A stretch of DNA of 64,000 nucleotides from a virus. Shown piece after piece: positions 21,622-30,725 of this stretch. Below the pieces are notes generated by a model. The model was not told the origin of the DNA, did not search any database, and saw nothing but the letters and a program-made list of their open reading frames with translations. Where the stretch lies: positions 1-64,000 of IMG/VR virus record IMGVR_UViG_3300032116_000104; one strand, written 5' to 3'. A program made the translations under genes and the position numbers. Each line of letters begins with the position of its first letter. Positions within the stretch are counted from its first letter, which is position 1.

Positions 21622-23267
21622 TTCTTCTTGTCCTTCTCTTTGAGGAACTTCTTGACAGCGTCTGGCAGTGCGGCATCTACTTCCTCAATTGCCTTTTGAG
21701 ACACAATGCGGTCACCAGACTCCAGAAGTTTGGTAGTCATGTCCTGAAAGGAATAAGGGTCAAAGATGTCAACGCCTTCTGAGTTGACAAATCTAATTTC
21801 AGAAATGTTGAGCGGACTCAACTCAACCTTCACTTTGTCTGCCGCTTTCTGCTGGAGATAGATGGTGACTGCTGGGAGATTAAGCCCGCCCCCGATTGGG
21901 CCGCCGCCCTGCATGAATAGAACAGCATCCTCGTCGCTCAATTTCATCTTCTTTAGTTTCAATGCTATGACATCTTTGCCAACAACTGGGTCGCGAGGGG
22001 GAACCTCTACCGAATTTATGTCCAGCATTGACAGTGGGTAGTGGATGACCTCAACCTCGCTCTTGTTGATTCCACCGAGAATGTAGGCCTTGAATCCAGG
22101 ACTATTGGCATGTCCAATGAGTTGCGAATAATCGCCAGTAATGGCTGCCTCAATGTAAATCTCCAGAAGTTCAAGGTTCCTGGCTTCGCTATTACGGGAG
22201 TTGATGTTCCCCAGAACAGCAAGGGCAATGTTCTCAGAATCCTCTGACATGGTTGAAACGGAGTAGGCGTTATCAAATATGCCAGTGTTTCTTGAGTATC
22301 CCGTGCGTCCAAAAACCTCTGGTTTGAGCAGGATGTGAATCTTGTCGTTCATTGAGAAGAACTCGGACTTGTAGTTCTTCTTCTTGTTATTGGGCTCGGC
22401 GGACTTGAATCCAGAGTGGTGCATCCACCCAGAGATGGGGCGAGCCTCGTCTCCCGTCTTTCTGCTGATTCCCAAAGTTAGGTCAGCATCTCTCTGGATG
22501 TCCGCTTGTGAGCCAGACGACCTATCTCTTACTATTTTCTTTCTCTCGGCTAGAAGAAATAGTGTCTCCACAGACGCATCAACAGAGACAAATCTCTCAA
22601 ACCCAGCATGCAATCTGAAAGCCAATTTCTCTAGAATCTCTATAATCTCTTCGTTGGTCTTTTTTTCCACCGCTTTCTTCAGGTATTTAGATACCTCAAC
22701 ATCGTTTTCCCTGACAGATACGGACGGCATTCGGATATCGTCTAGAATCTTCATTACAGTGTCGGTGAAGTCGTCGTAAGCGTCGTCAATATCCGTCGCA
22801 TAGTTGGTGCCGTACATCTCATCCAACTTTGAGATGTCATTCATCATGGACTTAGATGCACTGAAGTGGTCAAATGGCTTGCCGCCAGCAGCCTTAATCT
22901 CCCTGATAACAGACTCATTGCGGCGAGAAATTTCTAGGGCATTGCTTGACTTCTTGGTTGACTTGCCGCGACGCTGTTTCTCCTCTTGACGCACATCTCT
23001 AATGGCATCAATAAGCAAGCCAGCCTCTCTCCGCTCATCGCCAGTCATTGTTGCCGAGGCTTTTTGGGCACGTCGCTCCATGTCGGACATGACCTTATCC
23101 AGGCCGTCTTGCTCAATAACTTCAAGAACCATGGTGCCATCTGGGTCAGGCTGACCCACCCTCAGTTTGGCTGGAGGTAGGACAACATCCTCTTTCTGAC
23201 GGTCTTTGTTGGACTTGAATATTCCCTTGGACCCAGCAGGAAGTTTTACACGAACTTTCTTGCTCAT
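21618..23267 (-). CDS. 549-aa head-operon protein, possibly ADP-ribosyltransferase-derived
   Basis: The ATG overlaps the upstream stop (TAATG). The N-terminal 170 residues are charged and helical. Around residues 300-430 is a region with RPISGWMHHSGFKS, ILLKPEVFGRTGYSRNTG, YSVSTMS and AYILGGINKSEVEVIHYP. The order Arg-containing strand, S-T-S-like turn and E-x-E-like end recalls ADP-ribosyltransferase folds, and I remember similar proteins beside actinophage capsid genes. The match is weak and catalytic residues cannot be assigned with confidence. The C terminus is helical and ends in KEKDKKK. Confidence 0.5.
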   Translation of the reverse strand: MSKKVRVKLPAGSKGIFKSNKDRQKEDVVLPPAKLRVGQPDPDGTMVLEVIEQDGLDKVMSDMERRAQKASATMTGDERREAGLLIDAIRDVRQEEKQRRGKSTKKSSNALEISRRNESVIREIKAAGGKPFDHFSASKSMMNDISKLDEMYGTNYATDIDDAYDDFTDTVMKILDDIRMPSVSVRENDVEVSKYLKKAVEKKTNEEIIEILEKLAFRLHAGFERFVSVDASVETLFLLAERKKIVRDRSSGSQADIQRDADLTLGISRKTGDEARPISGWMHHSGFKSAEPNNKKKNYKSEFFSMNDKIHILLKPEVFGRTGYSRNTGIFDNAYSVSTMSEDSENIALAVLGNINSRNSEARNLELLEIYIEAAITGDYSQLIGHANSPGFKAYILGGINKSEVEVIHYPLSMLDINSVEVPPRDPVVGKDVIALKLKKMKLSDEDAVLFMQGGGPIGGGLNLPAVTIYLQQKAADKVKVELSPLNISEIRFVNSEGVDIFDPYSFQDMTTKLLESGDRIVSQKAIEEVDAALPDAVKKFLKEKDKKK

Positions 23268-26200
23268 TAGACAACGCTTTCTTTGCGATTTGGGTCAGGT
23301 ATTTGACGTGATGAAATCCATCTATCACCTACAGCGAGACGAAGTATTGCATTTTCACTCATTGTTGCCAGTTCATTAACATACAGGCGCATTTTAACAT
23401 CCCGAACCCTTAATCTTTCTGTTTCCGCCTGAACGCCAGCATTGGCCATATGATTTGTTACGCCAAGTTCATCAGCGATACCGCTAATTCTTTTTTCAGC
23501 CGTGGCAACATTCCACCCAAGTCCTGAACTGTCTCCCGATAGTTTTACTTCCCTGGGCATGCCCATTTCTTCTAGTAAATTGGCAACAATTTCTCCCCTT
23601 TTTGATTCCCTAGTTAGGCCAGCCATGGCAAAGGAGCCTTTTGGTATGACCAATCCAGAACCTGGAGCGGCAGATGCGTATGTATCAACTCCATAAAGAT
23701 TATCCAAAGCATCTGGATTATGTTTTATAAATTCCCTTAGTGGTATAACTATGGCACGACTTGACTCTGGAGTTTCCCTCGCTGAATGGCCAGAAACAAT
23801 ATGGTTCAGGGCAAAGTGAACGGTGCCCCTATTGAGCGGAATATAGTAATATCCAGTACTTTCTGTGCCCATAGGCATTGTCGCCCCATAATCTCCAGAT
23901 GGGCGCAAAATCAAATTTCCGTCCTCGTCAACTTCTGGTTCATAGGGAGTTTCATGAACCAGGAATAAGTCGTCCACCGAAAGTCCAGAGAAGTCGCTAT
24001 CTCGTGATGGGCGCAAAAGTCTTTCTTTCGTTTCGTCACTTATGTCCATCGCTTCAACTTGTTCAATCCATTTCTGTCTTTCTTCTTTTTCTTTCCTTAT
24101 TCCTTCTTCTCTTTGAATTTGCAATTTTTTCCTTGATTCTTCAACCATCTGGCGGCCAATGCGTGCCATTTCCTTTAATGTTTTTTCGGCTTCTGTATCA
24201 CCTCTTGATGACGCATAAAGAAGCGCTGCGACAAATGCTGATTCATCAAGACTCCCTTCACTGTTTGCATATGTAACTGCATATATAAAGTCAGATGCAG
24301 CCTGTTTTCCTTCTTCAGATGATTCTGGAAATCCAGATATAACATAAGGATTCAGGGGCATATCTTTTATTTCTGGGTTGTTCGCAACAACTTCTGGTCG
24401 GGCACCAAACATGACTTTTTCACCAGCAAAATCCCAAACTTCTATTTCCCAAACCGTTCTAAAGCCCTCCAGACCCTCGTCCGAAAGTATTGTAGTTTTT
24501 TCTCCCTTGAACTCTCCTGGCTGAAGTCGCTTGGGTGTACCAGACCTTAATCCCCTGCCAGTTGAACTGCGTAATCCCCTGCCGCTAAACGGGTCGCTTG
24601 GGTCAAATACCGTAGGCTCCTCATCCATCCCCATTCTTTCCCGAATTCTTCTCATCGTCCTTCTGCCTGCATCTGCAGCCCTAGATACACCGTCGTTGGT
24701 ATCTGGTGGAGGAAATGGATTACCGAACGGGTCGCTGGGGTTTTGTGTTGACTCTTCTCTAGTGAGCCTGCCTCTCGCCCTTGATGCGGCAGAAGAAACT
24801 CCTTGTCTTGCCGAGCGCGCCCTCTCCCTGTTTTTTTCTGTATCAATTCTTGCCCTTGCAAATCGCCCAGCATTGACGGCAGCATCCTTGAGTGGGTCGG
24901 GAAGTCCTTCTGGGGCAATTCTGTCAAGGCGCGAAGTTATTGCATTGGCTTGTCTTTGACTAAGTTTTCCGTCTTCAACAAGTTTGCCGACAACATAATC
25001 TGCGACATCCCTACCGCCCCTCCGCGCAAGTTCAAGACCTAGTTTCGTAATAGCAGCCTTGGGTCCAAATTTCATCGCTAAAGCAGTATCAAGAATCATT
25101 CCCGCTACTTCTTTTTCACCCTCGTCAAGGCCCATCCTCTCGGCAATAGCGTCAAGCGCCCTACCCTTGAGTCGCTCCCCAAGTCCACCTTTTCTCTTCT
25201 TTCTTTCTCTTCTCGGGCGAGATGTGTCAACTTCTGGAGTGGTCACTTCTGGAAGAGCAAACGGGTCGGCAAATGGGTCGCTTGAGTCATAGGTGCCAGG
25301 GGTTGTAGCAGGTGTTGTGGCAATTGTTCTTATAGGAGTTGCAAACGGGTCGGCAAATGGGTCTGCAAATGGGTCACTGCTAGACCTGAGGCCGCGAGAT
25401 TCACCCCTCATTAGCCCAGTATGTGTAATTTCTGTTCCTGGAGTCATTGAGGCAATATCGCCAATATCTCCGAGGTCATCTGCATCAATCTCAACAACGG
25501 CGTCAAATAGGAGTGGATTCTCCTCCATTGCAGAAAGCATTGGGGCCATATAGTTCTTGACTTGCTCGTCAAGCAGGGATGAATCAGATGACTTCGGTGT
25601 TCCTCTGGAGCCCATCAGTCTTGTGTCGTTGAGCAGTCTTCTTATTTCAGCGCTCTCTCTCAAAGAAGAAGAAACACTTCTCAGCCCAAGGTCGCTTGAC
25701 ATGTATGGGGCGTTTCCAGATAGTGCGTCTTCAACAGAGCGAGCCTGCTCCCTTGACATATTGCGCTGTGTAGTTACTGCTTGTATTCTAGAACTGCTTC
25801 TGGAGCCCATACGCATGGGGACTTCATCCATTTCCTCCCTATCAAAATTTGATAGGTCAAATCCGTATTCGGGTATCACCTCAATGCCATGCTCTTTTAC
25901 AGCCTGCAAGTCAGCAAGGTCATCTATTGATGACATAAAGCGCTTGAGGGCCAGAGCCTGATTGCGCTTTCTTCTCTGGAAGGTTCCCTCATCTGGCCTT
26001 TTTTCATTGCCAGATGCACGCATGGCTTCATCTGCGGCATTCTTAACAGCGGCCTTTAGTTGCATTAACTGGTCTTCATCAAGTTCCCTAAGGTCGGTCG
26101 TCCCAAAGTTCTCTTGTGAATACTCGCGGACAAAACTTAAATTCGTGGTTGGACCATATCTCCCATCATCCCCGCCATTAACACGGGCATTGATGTCATC

Positions 26201-29104
26201 AATCTCTTGTTGTATTTGTGATTTTGTAATGTTGTCCCTGGATGACGGGTCTTTTGTACTGCGCGCCTTCTTCAGGCGTTCCCAAATTCTGCTTCTTCTT
26301 TCTTTCCTTACCGTATTATTGAACTTCTTGCCGTCTGGACGCTTTGATGGCTCGGGCCCAGCAGGAGCATCAGCGGGCCGCCTCTCTGGCTGTGGCGATA
26401 CTGGGCGAGGAGCGCTAGGCACAACATCCAGTTCGTCCACTATGTCTGGGTCATTGACAACAGATTCTGGGGTGTCTGGTCTTGACGCTGGCTCAACACC
26501 AGGCGACTCTCTGCGCCGTCTCTCACGACGCAGTTGAATCATCTTCCTCATATCTGAGGCAATGTCACGGAAACTCTTCTCAAGCGTGTCGTCGCCAAAG
26601 TCTCTGTACCCATCGGCGCGGGCGTCTAGAGCCCTCGCAAGAATCTCTAATTCGCGGTCGTTGAGTTGCCCGAGGTTGTCTTTTCCGAACGATTGCTTGA
26701 TGTAGAAGTCAATAAAGTCTTTGCGCTGCTGATGCACCTTTGAGCGGCTTCTGGCTCTCTTCATAATCTTTGAATAGAGTTCCTGCATCTCTTCTGGGGT
26801 CATTGACTCAAGACCGTCAATCTCCCCCATGCTGAATCCGCCTGGAGCCCAATTATCTCTGCCCCCAGATAGCGCGGCAGGTACTTGTGGTGTCGGTACT
26901 CCTAGTTCTTCGGCAAGGTCTGGAGCGACGCTCGCTGGAGGTGCTGCTGGAGATACGGGGGGTTCATAACTCTGGGCAACCCTAGGCTTCGGACGCTCCA
27001 TGAACTCAATGGCATCATCAACCTGCTCGCCAGAAATCACGCCCCTTTTCTTCAGTGCAAATAGTTCTGCAGTTGTTTCAAGGTAGGCGACAGAACGAGC
27101 ATCTTGAATTGTAGAGGCAGATTCACCGCCTTGAATTGCTGCCGCAATTTCCATTTGCTCCCTGTAAGACCTTTTTCCAGCAAGCAGGTCAACTTTTTGA
27201 GCAATAAGTTGCTCTATATCGCTTCCAGCGTATTTTGATGTATCAACACCGCCAGTAAGTGCATCCATAACCATCTCGCTAATTTCGGCGTTTGTCATGT
27301 CATTAGTTATGACTCCAGCGCCTCTTAGGAAGTCCTCAACCTGCTCCATTTGCAAAACGTGACCGAATTCGTGGTACACAAAGTGAGTACCCCTCTCGGT
27401 AAATCCACCTTCTGCTGCTGCCAAGTCAATTGCGAACTTTGAGGAATAGTCTTGGAGAAGTTTTAGTTCGGCTGCAGCACGAGCAACCGCCATGGCGTTT
27501 TCCGCATCAGTGCCCTCTGTTCCTTCCTTTACCTGAAGGAGAAATGTCTCATCTGCCTGAAGTTTTTGAAGAGATGTTTCATCTACTTTAAGAATCTCAA
27601 GAGGATTGTACTCTATTGCATATAGCGTATTTCCTTGACCATCTGTTGTTCTTATTGCTTGCCCTTGGTCTCCAGCCTGGAAAAATGCAGTCCTGAGAAC
27701 CATTTTTTGTGTAACTTCTGGATAGTCGTATGACACTTCGGCAAACGCTTCAAGTTGTCCATTGAGTTGGTCAAACATTCTCGTCGTTTGACGACCAACT
27801 AGGTCTTTGTCTGGATAATCCTGACCAGCGAGATGGCTTCGGGCATGCCTGAGCGCATCGGCATCGTTATAACCAAGATTGCGTAACGCTGTATGTACGA
27901 AGACTGCTTCGTGTGCTCTCAGTTTCTCTTCAATAGAAGAATTTGCGGACAGGTTAATTCCGAGTTCTTGAAGGATTCTCTGTAGTTCTTGATGTTCAAT
28001 TCCAAAACTTTTATTTTTGTCAACTTTAATTGACTCCGAAAACGGACTAAGAAGAAAATCGTCAATCCTAAAATCTGGATTCATTCTTCCAGAATCAATC
28101 ATTGCTTGAAACAGGCTTGTTAGTGCCGCTGTTCTATCGCCACTCATATCCACGCCAAGACTGTCGGCAAGAAGTTGAACTGTTTTCATTCTGCGCTCAA
28201 TGGCGAGTTTCATACCCTCCTCACGCTGAGCAAGTGCAAGCACTTGTTCTGTGACTTGCGATGTTCTTTGGGCTGGCGGCACCCTGCCCATGACCTGGCG
28301 AGCCCTGTCAATAAAACTGGTTCTTGACCTGAGTCCTCTTGCTTCCGAAACAACCTCAGCGACATTGACGGCAGCAATGCCTACGCTGGAGAGCGTGGGT
28401 CTTCCAGAAAATGCTTGAGATATTTCAGAAATGATGTTGCCTATGTCAGCAACGGAAAGGGTGAAGCAGTTTGAGCCCTGGGCGTCCGTGAACTGGTTGG
28501 CCGCTGGAACTCCAGGAGGGCAACGCAATCTGCCTAACGCATCAACAACCATTCCAGCCCGCACGGCGGCACGGTTCACGAGTTTTCCAGCAGGATTGCG
28601 CTCGCCTATGCTCCGCCCAAGAGCCTTGACCTCTATTGGAGTCTTGTTTATTTGACCAGTCTTAGGGTTGATTTTGTGCTTTGTGATTTCAACTTGCGGA
28701 CCATTGACCAGTGAATCTCTGGCTTCCATGAAACTGGTTTTCTTAGGGCTGACCCATCCGTAATTCGGCTCGGTATCAAGACCCTGGGAGGCCATGAATG
28801 CCTCCCTATCGGTAACCCAATGCTTGAAGAACTGCCCTGGCTTCCGCTTGGCACTCGGGTCCCAAATTATGCCAGTGCGTTCCTTGTTGGCATTTTCGCC
28901 CTGTGTTCTTTTCTTGCCGTCGGTATTGCCTTTTTTGGGCATGGCGGCAGCAGATACATTGGCGTTTAGGCTCGCCTGCTTAGAGAGTATTCCGCTGATG
29001 GCCTTGAAGGCGACCGCTCTTTCGTTGAAGTCAGGGCGTGTGCTTTCTGCCTCAAACACTCTGGGCGCATAATAGCGATATTTGTTAAAACGCGCCCCCG
29101 TCAT
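23267..29104 (-). CDS. 1945-aa modular head-operon protein with HEFGH zincin domain
   Basis: Order of parts: N-terminal region of unknown fold; Cys-pair module RCPPGVPAANQFTD..C near residue 200; a metalloprotease-like domain with HFVYHEFGHVLQME near 570-585 (HExxH zinc motif); two related helical repeats (DFIDFYIKQSFGKDNLGQL and SFVREYSQENFGTTDLREL); low-complexity linkers with several GLRSST-like peptides and DPFADPFADPFA repeats; a basic helical region; and a C-terminal domain (VHETPYEPEVDEDGN, YIPLNRGTVHFALNHIVSGH) that looks enzymatic or toxin-like but is not identified. It follows the scaffold-like gene and precedes other modular proteins. I infer a virion protein, possibly cleaved into parts and partly injected. 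Confidence 0.65.
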   Translation of the reverse strand: MTGARFNKYRYYAPRVFEAESTRPDFNERAVAFKAISGILSKQASLNANVSAAAMPKKGNTDGKKRTQGENANKERTGIIWDPSAKRKPGQFFKHWVTDREAFMASQGLDTEPNYGWVSPKKTSFMEARDSLVNGPQVEITKHKINPKTGQINKTPIEVKALGRSIGERNPAGKLVNRAAVRAGMVVDALGRLRCPPGVPAANQFTDAQGSNCFTLSVADIGNIISEISQAFSGRPTLSSVGIAAVNVAEVVSEARGLRSRTSFIDRARQVMGRVPPAQRTSQVTEQVLALAQREEGMKLAIERRMKTVQLLADSLGVDMSGDRTAALTSLFQAMIDSGRMNPDFRIDDFLLSPFSESIKVDKNKSFGIEHQELQRILQELGINLSANSSIEEKLRAHEAVFVHTALRNLGYNDADALRHARSHLAGQDYPDKDLVGRQTTRMFDQLNGQLEAFAEVSYDYPEVTQKMVLRTAFFQAGDQGQAIRTTDGQGNTLYAIEYNPLEILKVDETSLQKLQADETFLLQVKEGTEGTDAENAMAVARAAAELKLLQDYSSKFAIDLAAAEGGFTERGTHFVYHEFGHVLQMEQVEDFLRGAGVITNDMTNAEISEMVMDALTGGVDTSKYAGSDIEQLIAQKVDLLAGKRSYREQMEIAAAIQGGESASTIQDARSVAYLETTAELFALKKRGVISGEQVDDAIEFMERPKPRVAQSYEPPVSPAAPPASVAPDLAEELGVPTPQVPAALSGGRDNWAPGGFSMGEIDGLESMTPEEMQELYSKIMKRARSRSKVHQQRKDFIDFYIKQSFGKDNLGQLNDRELEILARALDARADGYRDFGDDTLEKSFRDIASDMRKMIQLRRERRRRESPGVEPASRPDTPESVVNDPDIVDELDVVPSAPRPVSPQPERRPADAPAGPEPSKRPDGKKFNNTVRKERRSRIWERLKKARSTKDPSSRDNITKSQIQQEIDDINARVNGGDDGRYGPTTNLSFVREYSQENFGTTDLRELDEDQLMQLKAAVKNAADEAMRASGNEKRPDEGTFQRRKRNQALALKRFMSSIDDLADLQAVKEHGIEVIPEYGFDLSNFDREEMDEVPMRMGSRSSSRIQAVTTQRNMSREQARSVEDALSGNAPYMSSDLGLRSVSSSLRESAEIRRLLNDTRLMGSRGTPKSSDSSLLDEQVKNYMAPMLSAMEENPLLFDAVVEIDADDLGDIGDIASMTPGTEITHTGLMRGESRGLRSSSDPFADPFADPFATPIRTIATTPATTPGTYDSSDPFADPFALPEVTTPEVDTSRPRRERKKRKGGLGERLKGRALDAIAERMGLDEGEKEVAGMILDTALAMKFGPKAAITKLGLELARRGGRDVADYVVGKLVEDGKLSQRQANAITSRLDRIAPEGLPDPLKDAAVNAGRFARARIDTEKNRERARSARQGVSSAASRARGRLTREESTQNPSDPFGNPFPPPDTNDGVSRAADAGRRTMRRIRERMGMDEEPTVFDPSDPFSGRGLRSSTGRGLRSGTPKRLQPGEFKGEKTTILSDEGLEGFRTVWEIEVWDFAGEKVMFGARPEVVANNPEIKDMPLNPYVISGFPESSEEGKQAASDFIYAVTYANSEGSLDESAFVAALLYASSRGDTEAEKTLKEMARIGRQMVEESRKKLQIQREEGIRKEKEERQKWIEQVEAMDISDETKERLLRPSRDSDFSGLSVDDLFLVHETPYEPEVDEDGNLILRPSGDYGATMPMGTESTGYYYIPLNRGTVHFALNHIVSGHSARETPESSRAIVIPLREFIKHNPDALDNLYGVDTYASAAPGSGLVIPKGSFAMAGLTRESKRGEIVANLLEEMGMPREVKLSGDSSGLGWNVATAEKRISGIADELGVTNHMANAGVQAETERLRVRDVKMRLYVNELATMSENAILRLAVGDRWISSRQIPDPNRKESVV
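24583..25380 (-). repeat. DPF/NPF low-complexity repeats in the 1945-aa protein
   Basis: In this part of the coding sequence the protein repeats SSDPFADPFADPFATP, SSDPFADPFALP, PSDPFGNPFPPP and PSDPFSGRGLRSST. The matching DNA shows repeated GCAAANGGGTCGGCAAATGG-type units near 25.26-25.38 kb. Some copies run straight into GLRSS peptides. Confidence 0.7.
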
Positions 29105-29121
29105 AGGGATTCACTTTCTTT

Positions 29122-30630
29122 TCAGGAAAGGTCTGACCCGTTGCCCTCAATTTCCGAGTTGAGAAGTTCAAACTCAACAAGGGATGAGATGAACGAATCT
29201 GAACCATCGCCAGACTTCTCTTCCATCATCTTGGCTCCGCCAGTCAGCCAGTTCACTGGAATCATGCTCTCCTTGCCAAGTTCCTTGGCACGCTTCATGA
29301 TGTGACGCTTTGCGGCCTCTTTGTCCTTGGCGCGACCATAGGCCTGAATGGCGTTCTGGAGGTCAGACTCATTGGCAATCGGGAACGAACCATCAGGAAG
29401 GGCATTGCCCTCCTTGGCCATGGCGGTGCGCTGGTCCTCAGTAAAGGCGCGCTTGAGTGCAATCTCGGCAGCCTCGGCCTCAATCGCCTCGGCCTCCTCT
29501 GGCTCGTACTTGTCGTAACCGAGCACCTCACCATCAAGGGCAACAAAGACATCGTATGACTTGCCGTCAATGCCGTTAATCTCAACGGCATAGGCGTCAA
29601 AGCCCTCAAAGATGTCTGGCTCAACAGAAATAGCCTCGCCCTCAATGGACTTGACGGCAATCTCTACTGCCTCAGACATATCAATAACTAACATTGAATC
29701 AAGCGCTGACTTCTGCTCAAAAGAGTTCTCGTCAAGTTTCTTCCAGCCAAGCACCTCGGAGGTGGTGCCATCAATGAACATTTCTACAGCCCGACCATCT
29801 TTTGCCTCAACATCAACGACGAACATGTCGGCGTCAGATGAGTACCCAGAGTCAAGTACCTTGCCATCAAACATGGTTTCGGCAATACCCTCGGCGTGCA
29901 AAAGACCTGGCATTCCAGCCTCAGGCACGCATCCGCCTGGGCAGTCAGCGCAAACAGCGGCACCACCTGGGTACACCTTGCGCTCAATGGAGCAAAGATA
30001 AGCGTTTCTTCCGACCTCGGCGGCCTTGACACCAAGGGACTGGAGGCGGCGCTTGCGCATCTTCTCCATATCGCCTGGGATACCCATGCCGTAGCCCTTC
30101 ATGGACTCCTCGTCGTCTTCTTCCTCGTCGTCCTCCTCCTCCATGTCCATGTCCTCGTCGTCCATGTCCATTTCGGGCTTGGCCATTGCGCCCTTCATCT
30201 TCTTTTTGCGCTTGGGCATCATGTAATCGCCATCCATGCCCCAGCCCTTCTCGTCGGACTCATCCTCCATGTCCTCGTCCTCCATCTCCTCCTCGTCGGG
30301 AGCCATCATGGAGGCTTTCATCTTCTTCTTCTTGCGCTTGGGCATCATGTAGTCCTCGCCCATGCCCCAGCCCTTTTCATCGGACTCGTCTTCCATATCC
30401 TCTTCGTCGTCTTCCATGTCCATCTCGGCCATGGAAGCGGCCTTCTCGTAGAGGTCATCAAAGTCCTCATTAATTGGAACCATCTTCATCTGAACGGGCA
30501 CGGCGCCACACTTGGCGCACACCTTCGCACCAGGGACGAAACCGCACTCAGCAGCATCGGCACCCTTGGCGCACTTAAGAACATTGCCATCGGCATCAAT
30601 GCTGACTTCGGCCTTCTCGTCATATCCCAT
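29122..30630 (-). CDS. Acidic scaffold-like protein with zinc-ribbon, PepSY-like repeats and DUF6582-like end
   Basis: The protein is 502 aa and begins with AAGGAGCC before its ATG. The N terminus has Cys residues (KCAKGADAAEC, CAKCG) that could form a zinc ribbon. Residues about 60-185 are extremely acidic with two tandem 42-residue repeats (DESDEKGWGM, DYMMPKRKKK). A second Cys cluster follows (VCADCPGGC). Two PepSY-like units (VVDVEAKDGRAVEMFIDG; AVEINGIDGKSYDVFVALDG) come next. Residues about 396-460 (LPDGSFPIANESDLQNAI, AKRHIMKRAKELG) match what I recall as DUF6582, often found in phage head genes. The position after the protease suggests a scaffold or minor capsid role. Confidence 0.6.
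   Translation of the reverse strand: MGYDEKAEVSIDADGNVLKCAKGADAAECGFVPGAKVCAKCGAVPVQMKMVPINEDFDDLYEKAASMAEMDMEDDEEDMEDESDEKGWGMGEDYMMPKRKKKKMKASMMAPDEEEMEDEDMEDESDEKGWGMDGDYMMPKRKKKMKGAMAKPEMDMDDEDMDMEEEDDEEEDDEESMKGYGMGIPGDMEKMRKRRLQSLGVKAAEVGRNAYLCSIERKVYPGGAAVCADCPGGCVPEAGMPGLLHAEGIAETMFDGKVLDSGYSSDADMFVVDVEAKDGRAVEMFIDGTTSEVLGWKKLDENSFEQKSALDSMLVIDMSEAVEIAVKSIEGEAISVEPDIFEGFDAYAVEINGIDGKSYDVFVALDGEVLGYDKYEPEEAEAIEAEAAEIALKRAFTEDQRTAMAKEGNALPDGSFPIANESDLQNAIQAYGRAKDKEAAKRHIMKRAKELGKESMIPVNWLTGGAKMMEEKSGDGSDSFISSLVEFELLNSEIEGNGSDLS
30190..30440 (-). repeat. Tandem 126-bp coding repeat
   Basis: Two copies of about 126 bp encode the same 42-residue unit (GWGM.GDYMMPKRKKK..M, then an acidic EDMED run). 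The shared CTTGGGCATCATGTA-type core starts at 30211 and again at 30337. Most differences are at third codon positions, so this is a fairly recent in-frame duplication that has been kept. Confidence 0.75.
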
Positions 30631-30681
30631 TGGTCGGCTCCTTAATGTAAACCGTCGTAGAGTTTATCTGTACTGTGTAAA

Positions 30682-30709
30682 AGTATACCCTACACACACG
30701 TCGTGTAGG
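30682..30709 (-). promoter_or_regulatory. Hairpin with adjoining -10-like box upstream of the scaffold-like gene
   Basis: In the 95-nt gap, CCTACAC (30689-30695) pairs with GTGTAGG (30703-30709). Directly downstream on the minus strand is TATACT (30682-30687), a good -10 box about 50 nt before the ATG at 30630, with a weak TTCCTA 18 nt upstream. It could be a promoter, a partial terminator for the large upstream gene, or both. Confidence 0.4.
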
Positions 30710-30725
30710 AAGGTATTACTGCGTA

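Noticed and set aside
24583-25380. Eukaryote-type endocytic DPF/NPF motifs
   Set aside because: The rest of the window is a phage of bacteria. The repeats are more simply explained as low-complexity linkers or unknown docking motifs.
29896-30645. Plus-strand open frame rich in His/Leu opposite the acidic gene
   Set aside because: It is the complement of GAG/GAC/ATG-rich acidic repeats, which gives CTC/GTC/CAT (Leu/Val/His). It is an artefact of composition.
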